Below the pieces are notes generated by a model. That model did no database searches. It worked only from the letters and a program-made list of their open reading frames with translations, and was not told where the DNA came from. A stretch of 62,343 nt of DNA from Chthoniobacter sp. (GTDB lineage Bacteria; Verrucomicrobiota; Verrucomicrobiia; Chthoniobacterales; Chthoniobacteraceae), in NCBI GenBank assembly GCA_021414005.1, contig JAIOPH010000029.1, forward strand, positions 1-62,343, read 5' to 3'. Each line of letters starts with the position of its first letter. Positions within the stretch are counted from its first letter, which is position 1. Both the position numbers and the translations under genes were made by a program. This document shows, in pieces, positions 9,601-17,569 of this stretch.

Positions 9601-12600
9601 AGCTGGCCGCGCACCGCACCGCTCTCGTGCAAGAGCGCGACGAAGCCGCCGCGCGTTTCACCCAGCTCGCCGCCGAGCACGCAAAACACGTCGAGGAGCT
9701 GCTCGCCCAGCGGGCTGCCAGCGCCGCGGAGCGCGACCACACGCTCGCCGAACTCGCCGAAACCCGGAAGGCCGCGCTCGCCGAACTCGAAGCCACCCGC
9801 GCCGCCCATCAGACCACGCTCCGCGAACACGAGGAAGCCGCCGCCGCCTTGCGCAAAACCATCGAGGCCCGCGTCCAAAACATCGCCGCGCTCAAGGAAG
9901 ATCGTGAGAAATTCGGGAAGGACCGCCAGGCGCATCTCGCCTCCATTCAGGCGGCCCACGCCGCGGCGCTCAAGGAACGCGAAGACGCCCTCAGCGCCTT
10001 GCGCGGGCAGCTCAGCAAGCAGCAAAAGGAAGCCGCGCATCTTCAGGCGCAGCTCGCCGCCTTGACCGAGGAAAACGCCAGGGCCGCCGCCGGTCGCAAG
10101 CAACTCGTCGCTTCGCACGACGACCAAATCGCTTCGTTTGCCGAGGAGCGCGCGGGCATGCTGCGGGTCAAAGACGAATTTCTCGCCGAAGCCGCCGCCA
10201 CCGCCGCGGCGCACGAGAAACAGCTCGCGGCCCTCACGGCGCAGCGCGACGACCTCCTCCGCCAGCGCGGGGAAATGACCACGCACTTCGGTGCCGTGGC
10301 CGCTGCGCAGAAAGCGCAAATCATCCAGCTTAGCAAAGAGCGCGACAAACTCCTCAAGGACCGGACCAAGCCGGCCGTGCTCTTCTCGAACGTCAGCGAC
10401 TCGCAGAAAAAGCAGATCGATGCGCTGGCCCACACTGCCGAGAAACTGCGCGCGGAACACGCGGCGGCGCAGGCGCAGTTCGCGCAGATCAATGCCGAGC
10501 AGAAAGCACACATCGAGTCCCTCGTTCAGCAGCGCGACCAGCTCACTCTCGAGCACGAAGCCGCGCGCGCCAGCCTCACGGAAATCGGGGAGTCGCAGAA
10601 AAAGCAGATCGAAAACCTCGACCGCGAGCGCGCTGCCGCGCTTCAGGAAAAAGAGCAGACCGTGGCGCGCCTCAACGAGGTCAATGCCGCGCAGGCGCAG
10701 CAGATCGCGTCGCTCAATGCCCAGCGCGATGCCATCCTCAAGGAGAAGGAGGAGGCGCACGGACGCCTCGCGCAGATCACCACCGCCCAGCAGACGCAGA
10801 TCGCTTCGCTGGAGCAGGCGCGCGCCGCTTTCGCCGAGGAAAGCGAACGCACCATCGCCGGGCTCCGCCAGCTCCACGAGGGCCAGAAGAAGCACGTCGA
10901 GACTGCCGACCGCGAACGCGCCGCCGCCGTCAAAGCCCGCGAGCAGGCCACCGCCGAACTCAAGCGCCTCAACGACACCCAGCAGAAGCAGATTGCCGAA
11001 CTCGAGCACCAGCGCGCCACGCTCACCCACGAGCGCGACCGCCTCGCCGACGCCCTCGCCAAGGCCCGGGAAGCGCACACGCACGAAGCTGGTACGCTTT
11101 TGTCCGCCAAGACCTCGCTGACGCAGGACCGCGACGAGGCGCTGAAGCACTTTGCCAAGGTCGAGCAGGCCTTGCAGCATCAGGTCGCCCTGCTGACCAA
11201 GCAGCGCGATGAAACCATTGTGGACCGCGACGCCGCCCGCGCGGAAGTCGCCAAGCTCGCCGAGCAGCAAAAGCTGCAGCTTACGGCGCACAATCAGCAG
11301 CGCGAGACCCTGATCAAGGAACGCGACGCGGCGCTCGGCCGCTTCGCCGAGGTCAATCAGGCGCAAGTCAAGCAGCTCGAATCGCTCACCGAGGAGCGCG
11401 CGGCGCTGCTCAAGGAAAAAGACGCCTCGCTCGCCCGACTCACCGAAATCACGAAGGTGCAGAAGGCGCAGATCGACACGCTGTGCAAGGAGCGCGACAC
11501 CGTGGTGAAGGAGAAAGAAACCACCGTCGGCGAACTGACCCGACTCAACCACGCACAGACGCAGCAGATCGCCTCGCTCGAGCGCGACTCGCTCGGCATC
11601 ATCCAGAAGCACGACGAAGCGGTGCAGCAGCTCCACAGCGTCAATTCCACCCAGCTCGAACAGATCGCCTCACTCGACCGCCAGCGCCTCGACGTCCTGA
11701 AGCAGCGCGACGACGCCCTCGCGCAATTCCAGCAGGTCAACGATTCGCAGCTCACGACCATCGCCCTGCTCACCACCGAGCGCGATGGGCTCCTCCGGCA
11801 GCAGGAAGACGATGCCGCAAAACGCGCGCGCTTGCAGGAAAAGCACGCCGCCGCCCTCAAGGACATCGATCAGGAGCGGGCCGAGATCGCGAAGAAACTC
11901 GCCGAAGCCCACGCCGAGCGCGACGGCATGCAGCGCGAGCGCGACGAGGCGCTCGCCGTCCATGCCCGCGCGCGTGACAACCACAAGCGCGAACTCGACA
12001 GCCTCGCCCAGCAGCGCGAGATGCTGACCGACGAACGCGACCGTGCGCTCGTCAAGCTCGACACCATTTCCAACTCCCGCCAGGGCGACCTCGCCGGCCT
12101 CGCGGAGATGCAGAACAAGCATCGTGCCGAGATGGCGGATCAATTGGAGCAGCTCAAGAAAACTGCCGCCGAGCGCGACGAACTCATCGCCCGCCTCGAC
12201 CGCCTCAAGGACAGCCACAAGTCCCAACTCGACGAGGTGGTCCGCGACCGCCTCAACATCGTGGACGAGCGCGACAAGGCCGTCGTCCGTTTGGAAAAAA
12301 CGCGTGAAGACCTGGCCAAGACCGAGAGCAAGTTCGACAAGGAACGCCAATACCTCATCAAGGAGCGCGACAAGGCCTTTGCCCAGCTCGACGAAGCCCG
12401 CAACGCCCAGAAGGAACTCGAACAGACGCTCGACGAAAATTCGCCCTTTGCCCAGGAACTCGCGACCGCCGAAAAGACGTGGCGCACCCTCGACACCGGC
12501 AAGAACAAGGAGGCGGCCACGAAACTCGACAAGCTCTTTGGCAGCCTCCGCGCGAAGCTCCGCGGCTCGCAGAATCAGGTCAGCGAAATCAGTCGCCTCG

Positions 12601-13445
12601 AATCCTTCAAGCTCACCCCGGCGGAAAAACTTCTCGCCCGGCATAAGTACGAACTCGGCACCGAAATCTCGCGTGACGACTCCATCGTCCTCTTCCGCGC
12701 CAAGGATCTGAACATCGCCCGCGAGGTCACCATGAAGCTTGTCGGCGACGACGTCGCCTCCCGCGATGCCGCCATCGCCCAGCTCATCGCCGAGGCGCAG
12801 ATGATCGGCCGCCTCGAACATCCCAACATCCAGCCCTTGCACGAGCTGAGCATCGATGAATCCGGCCGCGCCTTTTACACCGCCAAGCCGATGAAAGGCT
12901 CGACGCTCACCAAGATCCTCGACGACCTCCGCAACAAAAAATCCAGCGCCCTCGTCGCCTTCGATCTCAAAAAGATCCTCACCACCTTCCACGGAGTCTG
13001 CGACGCCATCGCCTTTGCACACTCGGAGGGCATCGTCCACGGACGCCTCACCGCCGACCACGTCCATGTCGGCGACTACGGCGAAGTCCTCGTGACGGGC
13101 TGGGAGCAAGGCCGCAAGATTCGCGAAGGCAACGTCAACCATTACGAAGCCGACGTGCGTGTGGACATCGCCGCTCTCGGCGACCTGCTCTATCACATCC
13201 TCACCCTCGCCGCGCCCGTGGCCGACGAAAAGAAAGCCGCGACCGCCCCGCACGCCATTTGGAAAATGCCCAAAGGCCTCTGGACGCTCACCCAGCAGAT
13301 CCGCTCGAATCGCGGTGCCAACGCCTACCCGCGCGTCGCCAAACTGCAATCCGATGTCGAGGACTTCCGCGACGAACTTGGAGCCCGGGGCGGTCGCGCC
13401 TCCGCCTTCGACGTGCTCAAGCAGAGTGTGCAGAAGTGGCAGTAA
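6684..13445 (+). CDS. Coiled-coil protein with C-terminal pseudokinase domain, C-terminal part of the giant FHA gene
   Basis: The frame of the coiled coil resumes at 6387 and the first ATG in it is at 6684; 2253 residues follow. Nearly all is Ala/Glu/Gln/Arg-rich heptad coiled coil with 249-residue repeats in its first part. The last about 265 residues (from about 12645) resemble a Ser/Thr kinase fold. It keeps the VAIK-type lysine (EVTMKLV), an alpha-C glutamate (LIAEAQMIGRLEHPNI) and IAFAHSEGIVHGRL. However, the glycine loop is degenerate (LGTEISRDD), HRD is HGR, the catalytic lysine and asparagine are absent, and DFG/DWG is GWE. It is therefore predicted to be a catalytically dead pseudokinase. 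It most likely forms one polypeptide with the FHA domain upstream. Confidence 0.8.
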   Translation: MQSEHAVTLRERDEALHGLNAATLELKQQLEAAFRERDQAHADREATGAKVTPVIAAQREQIASLIAERDVLAREKAQLIQQAAGAQKAAEKRAARQQAEREKFAAEKQAELTELQNLIEAQKNQLASLAQQRAQLAEEHAAAVARGQALAEAQEKDRLDFAEERDRATAHFAKLADEQKRQTVTLAEQRDRLLAERDHALAQFAELTDAHRRHSSAKDAERLNLVTARDLTAAHLDEIRAGHETQLASLNETHALTLRERDHALQAAQALTFEQKQQIETLLRERDQAVADREAAGAKVTPIVSAQREQIASLAAERDVLAREKAQLAHQAATSQQALSTRLRSLEEDLQKLAAERTAEAAELQRVIAAQKDQLASLGEQRAQLAAEREEQETRAAATTAAHEKALADAEAARLAVVQDRDQAAAQFNKLLAAQKKQFHALGKQRDGLLQERDGALAQLAKLGEESEARAAAHQAERQNLAAARDHVVAHVEELRATHESQLAPLAEERDLALRDRDEARRQFTALDESRRQEIATLQQEAERQAAALVEAAKLADGQKAQLAALAVERETLLREKADAAQRFANERQAFNQRQQGFAADREKLIADKAAAIAELHTLIDSHKAQHETLTQQGAALAKERDESLTLAAQYDEARQLQAAALAAYKVSAAEQHAHTQQEFAALAAEQKKQVAALTEQRAALIVERDDARSKLAALTEAHTRHVAEAAAEQKKLLTARAHAVAQLAEIRAAFDQQIAAHSAEHTQTTAQFTALAAEQKQQLATLDEQRAVLLVERDAALAKFAELAETHRQHAAAAEAEQKKLVAARDHAVTQLAEIRAAFDQQAAATAEQHALTIRERDAAQARQAELHATLQKQLETLTAQRDTLVRENAAHAKRTSAEIKSLRAEIAARDADQTHAQEKAAAAAEFQQLITGAQGHIASLTEQRDKYSADHTAALARLEALAAERQRESAELAAHRTALVQERDEAAARFTQLAAEHAKHVEELLAQRAASAAERDHTLAELAETRKAALAELEATRAAHQTTLREHEEAAAALRKTIEARVQNIAALKEDREKFGKDRQAHLASIQAAHAAALKEREDALSALRGQLSKQQKEAAHLQAQLAALTEENARAAAGRKQLVASHDDQIASFAEERAGMLRVKDEFLAEAAATAAAHEKQLAALTAQRDDLLRQRGEMTTHFGAVAAAQKAQIIQLSKERDKLLKDRTKPAVLFSNVSDSQKKQIDALAHTAEKLRAEHAAAQAQFAQINAEQKAHIESLVQQRDQLTLEHEAARASLTEIGESQKKQIENLDRERAAALQEKEQTVARLNEVNAAQAQQIASLNAQRDAILKEKEEAHGRLAQITTAQQTQIASLEQARAAFAEESERTIAGLRQLHEGQKKHVETADRERAAAVKAREQATAELKRLNDTQQKQIAELEHQRATLTHERDRLADALAKAREAHTHEAGTLLSAKTSLTQDRDEALKHFAKVEQALQHQVALLTKQRDETIVDRDAARAEVAKLAEQQKLQLTAHNQQRETLIKERDAALGRFAEVNQAQVKQLESLTEERAALLKEKDASLARLTEITKVQKAQIDTLCKERDTVVKEKETTVGELTRLNHAQTQQIASLERDSLGIIQKHDEAVQQLHSVNSTQLEQIASLDRQRLDVLKQRDDALAQFQQVNDSQLTTIALLTTERDGLLRQQEDDAAKRARLQEKHAAALKDIDQERAEIAKKLAEAHAERDGMQRERDEALAVHARARDNHKRELDSLAQQREMLTDERDRALVKLDTISNSRQGDLAGLAEMQNKHRAEMADQLEQLKKTAAERDELIARLDRLKDSHKSQLDEVVRDRLNIVDERDKAVVRLEKTREDLAKTESKFDKERQYLIKERDKAFAQLDEARNAQKELEQTLDENSPFAQELATAEKTWRTLDTGKNKEAATKLDKLFGSLRAKLRGSQNQVSEISRLESFKLTPAEKLLARHKYELGTEISRDDSIVLFRAKDLNIAREVTMKLVGDDVASRDAAIAQLIAEAQMIGRLEHPNIQPLHELSIDESGRAFYTAKPMKGSTLTKILDDLRNKKSSALVAFDLKKILTTFHGVCDAIAFAHSEGIVHGRLTADHVHVGDYGEVLVTGWEQGRKIREGNVNHYEADVRVDIAALGDLLYHILTLAAPVADEKKAATAPHAIWKMPKGLWTLTQQIRSNRGANAYPRVAKLQSDVEDFRDELGARGGRASAFDVLKQSVQKWQ

Positions 13446-13518
13446 CTCGGCGCTGGAGGCGTGAGCCGCTGGAAAATTCGCTTGGTATCCACCGCTGATC
13501 CCGGTCTGGTGGCGGCCT

Positions 13519-13623
13519 ATGGGACATAATAAAGGCAAAGACAACGTCAAGAAGAGCAAGGCCCGCCGCATCAAAGGCGAGCGCTTGCAGACCGCCAAGG
13601 ACGCCGCGAAGGCATCCAAGTAG
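13519..13623 (+). CDS. Small very basic hypothetical protein (34 aa)
   Basis: ATG at 13519 to TAG at 13621 encodes 34 residues starting MGHNKGKDNVKKSKARRIKG and ending KDAAKASK. It contains ten lysines and three arginines and no hydrophobic segment. It lies between the giant FHA gene and thrS in the same direction. Such lysine-rich peptides could bind nucleic acid or the ribosome, but nothing in the sequence proves it is translated. No strong ribosome binding site is seen. Confidence 0.4.
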   Translation: MGHNKGKDNVKKSKARRIKGERLQTAKDAAKASK

Positions 13624-13693
13624 GCAACCGGGGAGCGGCCTCGCACCGGCTGGAAACTGCCAGCCGGTGGGAGGCGGCCCGGTCACGGGAAAA

Positions 13694-13819
13694 GGAGCGG
13701 CGTACTTCCAGCCGCCGATCAGGGCTTCGCGCGAAGCGCCTCGCTTGCGCATTTGGCACCACCGGGAAGCCAGGCGCCATGCGTTGGGATTGGCCCGGAG
13801 GCTGGAAGCACGCCGCTCC
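13694..13819. repeat. Long inverted repeat upstream of thrS
   Basis: Arms at 13694-13713 and 13800-13819 are reverse complements with one mismatch in 20 bases (GGAGCGGCGT[A/G]CTTCCAGCC). Partial pairing extends outward through CGGGA-type sequence for about ten more bases. The roughly 86-base interior contains smaller hairpins such as GGCTTCGCGCGAAGC. It lies 65 bases ahead of the thrS start and could be an interspersed repeat or an RNA structure in the leader. I do not see the specifier and T-box bulge pattern of a threonine T-box. Confidence 0.6.
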
Positions 13820-13883
13820 GGTTCTCCCGCGCCTCCGCGCTTGCGACCCGCCCGCGCGAAATCTACCGTCCGCACCCTTTCCT

Positions 13884-15944
13884 ATGTCCGACGAACGCAA
13901 AACCCCCGACCAGCGCCAGCAGATGACCGAACTGGAGCGCATCCGCCACTCCTGCGCCCATGTGCTCGCCACCGCGATTCTCAAGCTCTTCCCCGAGGCT
14001 CAGTTCGCCGCCGGGCCGCCGGTGGACAACGGTTTCTACTACGACCTCGAAATGAATTACCGCATCGGGCCCGAGGACTTCCCGAAAATCGAGGAGGAGA
14101 TGAAGCGCGAGATCAAGGCCAACCACACGTTCGAGCGCATGGATGTCACGCGCACCGAGGCGCTGGAGATGGCCACCAGCGGCCGGCTCGGCGGACTCAC
14201 CGAGCGGCCGGGACAGCCGAGCAAGTTCAAGTTGGACATCATTTCCGGCATCCCGGAGCACGAGCAAATCTCGCTCTACAAAAACGGCGACTTCCTCGAC
14301 CTCTGCGCCGGGCCGCACGTCATGCGCACGGGCAATATCGGCGCCTTCCGGCTCACCCACGTGGCCAGCGCCTACTACAAGGGCGACGAAAACAACCCGC
14401 AGCTCCAGCGCATCTACGGCACGGCCTTCAAGAACAAGACGCAGCTCGACGAGTATTTCAAAATGCTCGAGGAGGCGAAGAAGCGCGATCACCGCAAGCT
14501 CGGGCGCGAGCTGGAGCTGTTCTGCTTCGACGACGACGTCGGCCCCGGCCTCCCGCTCTGGCTGCCGCGCGGCACGGTGCTCATCGAGGAGTTGGAAAAG
14601 CTCGCGAAAGAGACGGAGTTCGCCGCCGGTTACGACCGCGTCCGCACGCCGCACCTCGCGCGGGAGAACATGTATCTAACCAGTGGGCACCTGCCTTACT
14701 ACGCGGAGTCGATGTTCCCGCCGATGGAGCTATTCGCCGAGGGACACGCGCAGGTCGTCTTTAACGAATCCAAAGGCAGGATTGAAAAGGCAGCTGCTAA
14801 CTATTTCCGGCAAATCTTTCCTGACTGGCCTCAGCTTCGTCAGGAATTGAATCCAGAGGATGTGCAAAAGGAAATTGAGCGGCGGCGGGCCGAACTTTCG
14901 GAGTCCGAACGCGAACACTTCGATCACAGCTTAACGAAGCTCGGTGTGGCGACGGTCTTATCCGGAGAACTAGGCGAGCCGGACCGCTACTACCTCAAAG
15001 CCATGAACTGCCCGCATCACCACAAGCTCTTCGGAGCGGTGCCGCGCAGCTATCGCGATCTGCCCCTGCGACTCGCCGAATACGGCACCTGCTACCGCTA
15101 CGAGCAGAGCGGCGAACTCTTCGGCCTGATGCGCGTCCGCGCCATGCAGATGAACGACGCCCACATCTACTGCACCGAGGAACAGTTCGCCGCCGAGTTC
15201 GAGGCCGTGAACCAGATGTATCTCAAATACTTCAAGATCTTCGGCGTCGATCGCTACCAGTTCCGCTTCAGCACCCACAGCCCGGCGGAACTCGGCAAGA
15301 AGTACGTCGATCAAAGCGAACTCTGGCTCAAGACCGAGAAGATGGTCCGCGACGTCCTCATCGCCAGCGGCGCGCCGTATGTCGAGGTGCCCAATGAAGC
15401 CGCCTTCTACGGCCCGAAGATCGACATCCAGATCTGGAACGTCATCGGCAAGGAATTCACCCTCGCCACCAATCAGGTGGACTTCGCCGTGCCCGCGCGC
15501 TTCGGCCTGAAATACAAGACCCGCGACAACTCCGAAGCCACGCCGCTCTGCATCCACCGCGCCCCCCTCGGCACGCACGAGCGCTTCATCGGCTTCCTCA
15601 TCGAACACTACGCCGGCAACTTCCCGCTCTGGCTCGCGCCCGAGCAGGTGCGCATCCTGTCCTTTGGCGACGACGAACTGCTCGTCGCTGCGGCCAAAGC
15701 CCTGCAAGCCGAACTCCGCGCCGAAGGCGTCCGCGCCACGATCGACACCAGCCGCGATCCGATCAAAGCCAAGATCGCCGACGCCGAGCAGCGCAAAGTC
15801 CACACGATGCTGGTCATCGGCCACCGCGACCTCGAAGCCGGCAACGTCAGCGTCCGCGTCCACGGCCAAGGCAACCTCGGTGCGAAACCGCGCGCGGAAG
15901 TGGTGGCCGATATTTTGGCGGCGATCAAAGAGCGGCGCGCGTAA
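13884..15944 (+). CDS. thrS: Threonine--tRNA ligase, lacking the TGS domain and carrying an internal insertion
   Basis: Charges tRNA-Thr with threonine and edits serine mischarging. The 686-residue product starts directly at the editing domain (ELERIRHSCAHVLATAIL), so the N-terminal TGS domain of the E. coli enzyme is missing. The class II catalytic core is present: TSGHLPYYAESMFPPMEL, the zinc-ligand segment AMNCPHHHKL, MRVRAMQMNDAHIYC and CIHRAPLGTHERFIGFL, followed by an intact anticodon-binding domain (VRILSFGDDELL to the end). Between MFPPMEL and RYYLKAMNCP there is an extra segment of about 80 residues (about 14735-14975), rich in charged residues and with codons less GC-rich than the flanks. 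The reading frame is intact, so the enzyme is probably active. The ATG at 13884 is chosen because the protein homology begins just after it. Confidence 0.93.
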   Translation: MSDERKTPDQRQQMTELERIRHSCAHVLATAILKLFPEAQFAAGPPVDNGFYYDLEMNYRIGPEDFPKIEEEMKREIKANHTFERMDVTRTEALEMATSGRLGGLTERPGQPSKFKLDIISGIPEHEQISLYKNGDFLDLCAGPHVMRTGNIGAFRLTHVASAYYKGDENNPQLQRIYGTAFKNKTQLDEYFKMLEEAKKRDHRKLGRELELFCFDDDVGPGLPLWLPRGTVLIEELEKLAKETEFAAGYDRVRTPHLARENMYLTSGHLPYYAESMFPPMELFAEGHAQVVFNESKGRIEKAAANYFRQIFPDWPQLRQELNPEDVQKEIERRRAELSESEREHFDHSLTKLGVATVLSGELGEPDRYYLKAMNCPHHHKLFGAVPRSYRDLPLRLAEYGTCYRYEQSGELFGLMRVRAMQMNDAHIYCTEEQFAAEFEAVNQMYLKYFKIFGVDRYQFRFSTHSPAELGKKYVDQSELWLKTEKMVRDVLIASGAPYVEVPNEAAFYGPKIDIQIWNVIGKEFTLATNQVDFAVPARFGLKYKTRDNSEATPLCIHRAPLGTHERFIGFLIEHYAGNFPLWLAPEQVRILSFGDDELLVAAAKALQAELRAEGVRATIDTSRDPIKAKIADAEQRKVHTMLVIGHRDLEAGNVSVRVHGQGNLGAKPRAEVVADILAAIKERRA

Positions 15945-16004
15945 CACACGACTGCTTTGTCGCTGCGCAGGCAGACGCAGACGACGGCAATCTGTCTGCC
16001 GCGC

Positions 16005-16412
16005 TTACTTTGCGGGGTGCTGATGCAGGCCGAAGACCGCGCCTTGAGGGTCGGTGAGGATGGCGATCCGACCGGCATCACCGATATCCATGGGGCCGGC
16101 GCAAATGGTAGCGCCGAGGCTGGTGGCCTTGGCGACGGTGGCGTCGAGGTCGGTGGTGGAAATGTAGTTCAGCCAGTGCGCGGGGATGCCGGGTTTTGGC
16201 GGAGCCATGACGCCGCCAAAGGCACGGTCGCCGAGTTTCATCATCGTGTAATCCATGCCGGGCATGGACATGACCTCGGTGGTCCAGCCGAACAGTCCGC
16301 CATAAAAACGCGTCGCCGCGTCGGGGTCGGGGGTAATGAGTTCGTTCCACTCGATGGCGTTCGGAGTGGGTTTACGGGTGGGTTCGTCGCAAGAGGAATC
16401 GGGTGTGCTCAT
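16005..16412 (-). CDS. VOC (glyoxalase/bleomycin-resistance) superfamily protein
   Basis: A 135-residue single-module vicinal oxygen chelate protein. Typical features are IEWNELITPDPDAATRFYGG at the start of the beta-alpha-beta-beta-beta unit, FGWTTEVMSMPGMDYTMM, PAHWLNYISTTDLDATVAKA, and the closing DPQGAVFGLHQH. It resembles the YycE/PhnB-like VOC proteins found in many bacteria, whose substrates are mostly unknown. It is convergent with thrS, ending 60 bases after it. Confidence 0.85.
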   Translation of the reverse strand: MSTPDSSCDEPTRKPTPNAIEWNELITPDPDAATRFYGGLFGWTTEVMSMPGMDYTMMKLGDRAFGGVMAPPKPGIPAHWLNYISTTDLDATVAKATSLGATICAGPMDIGDAGRIAILTDPQGAVFGLHQHPAK

Positions 16413-16556
16413 GAAGAAGTCTCTGCGCCTTTCTGCGGCTGAAGGCGAGGGGAAAACTGAAGCAATTCACGACGATCTGAAACGCTGATCAGCCGGGCGG
16501 AAACGAGCACCCACTTTTGCCGCAGTGGCCGTCTGCCTCACCGACTTGTGCAAAAG

Positions 16557-16979
16557 TCAGAACTGTTCGAGCAGGTAGCGGATGAGGTCGGTGGAGGTGA
16601 CGAGGCCGACGAGTTTGTGGTCCTCGGCGACGACGGGGAGCGAATGGTAGCGGCCTTGCACGAGGAGTTGGGCGGCTTCACGGATGGGGGCGTTTTCGCG
16701 GACGGCGACGGGATCGTTCTGCATGAGTTGTTCGAGCGTCATGGTGTGATCAAGCGTGGCATCGACCGCGCGCTCGTCGGCCTGAAAGGCGTCGCCGAAG
16801 CTCACGCGAAGGACGTCGGAGTTGCTGATGATGCCGATGAGTTTCGGTCCGCTGACGACGGGAATGTGGTGGATACCGTGCTCGCGGATGAGCTGGCGGA
16901 CGCGGGAGACTGGCTCGCCGTGATGCACGGTGATGAGGTTGGTGCTCATGATTTTGGAGACGGGTTCGTTGTGTTTCAT
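16557..16979 (-). CDS. CBS-domain pair protein
   Basis: A 140-residue protein consisting of two CBS motifs (a Bateman module), which bind adenine nucleotides and usually regulate a partner protein. The first motif is SKIMSTNLITVHHGEPVSRV ... GIHHIPVVSGPKLIGIISNSDVL; the second is LEQLMQNDPVAVRENAPIREA ... YHSLPVVAEDHKLVGLVTSTDLI. No other domain is attached, so it is a stand-alone regulator whose partner is unknown. The ATG at 16979 (MKHNEPVSKIM) is preferred over an upstream ATG that would add ten residues. Confidence 0.88.
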   Translation of the reverse strand: MKHNEPVSKIMSTNLITVHHGEPVSRVRQLIREHGIHHIPVVSGPKLIGIISNSDVLRVSFGDAFQADERAVDATLDHTMTLEQLMQNDPVAVRENAPIREAAQLLVQGRYHSLPVVAEDHKLVGLVTSTDLIRYLLEQF

Positions 16980-17080
16980 ATACGGAAAGGTATTCCGCGC
17001 AGCGCCCACCCGCTCGTCCTCGGTTGGCGCATGCTGGCCGGGGATTGATGCCCCGCGTTCTCTCCAATTCCCGCGTTTCC

Positions 17081-17557
17081 TCAGCGCAGCGGAATCGCCC
17101 GCCGCACCTCGGCAGGTGGAACGCCGCCGGTCCGCGAGCCTGTGGCGACACGATTGCCGTTGACGTCGTAGTCCTCGATCCGCGCCTCGGATTTGCCATC
17201 ATAAACAAAGACGCGGCGGCCGAGCGGGCGGTCGTCGGCGGAGTAGAGTTTCGATTCCGTGATGCGCCCGGAGTAGTCGAATTTGTAGGCCTCCTTGTAG
17301 CGGATGTTGCCCTTGCCATCGAGGTGGGTGCAGCCGCGTGCAAAGTTTTGTTCGTTGAGAAAGAAGATGGTCTTGCTCTTCACCTTGCCGGCGGTGTCGG
17401 CGATGGTTTCCTCGCGGGTGCGTTTGGAAGGATCGGTCACGGCGTTGAGCGTGCTGCCGTCCGGGAGCACGCGGGTGGTGGCGCGGATGGTGCCCTGCGC
17501 GCGGGCGTCGGCGAGGGTGAGCGTCAGGAGGACGAAAAGGAGGGCGAAGTATTTCAC
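17081..17557 (-). CDS. Secreted hypothetical protein
   Basis: A 158-residue protein with a signal peptide (MKYFALLFVLLTLTLADARA) followed by a beta-strand-rich region with tyrosine/aspartate-rich motifs: IRYKEAYKFDYSGRITESKL and RRVFVYDGKSEARIEDYDVN. The short repeats of the form YxxDxxGRI recall YD/RHS-like or MORN-like outward-facing strands, but the similarity is too weak to assign a family. It lies 12 bases downstream of the ABC transporter gene on the same strand, so it is probably its operon partner. Confidence 0.65.
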   Translation of the reverse strand: MKYFALLFVLLTLTLADARAQGTIRATTRVLPDGSTLNAVTDPSKRTREETIADTAGKVKSKTIFFLNEQNFARGCTHLDGKGNIRYKEAYKFDYSGRITESKLYSADDRPLGRRVFVYDGKSEARIEDYDVNGNRVATGSRTGGVPPAEVRRAIPLR

Positions 17558-17569
17558 GGCGGGTGCGGG

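Noticed and set aside
5880..11636. A 1918-codon open frame on the minus strand
   Set aside because: It lies entirely antisense to the coiled-coil gene. The GC-rich, Ala/Glu/Gln-biased codons suppress stops on the other strand, and the translation has no domain, only Leu/Gly/Arg-rich repeats mirroring the coiled-coil repeats.
14735..14975. Intein in thrS
   Set aside because: About 80 residues is too short for even a mini-intein, and no N-terminal Cys or C-terminal HN splice motif is present.
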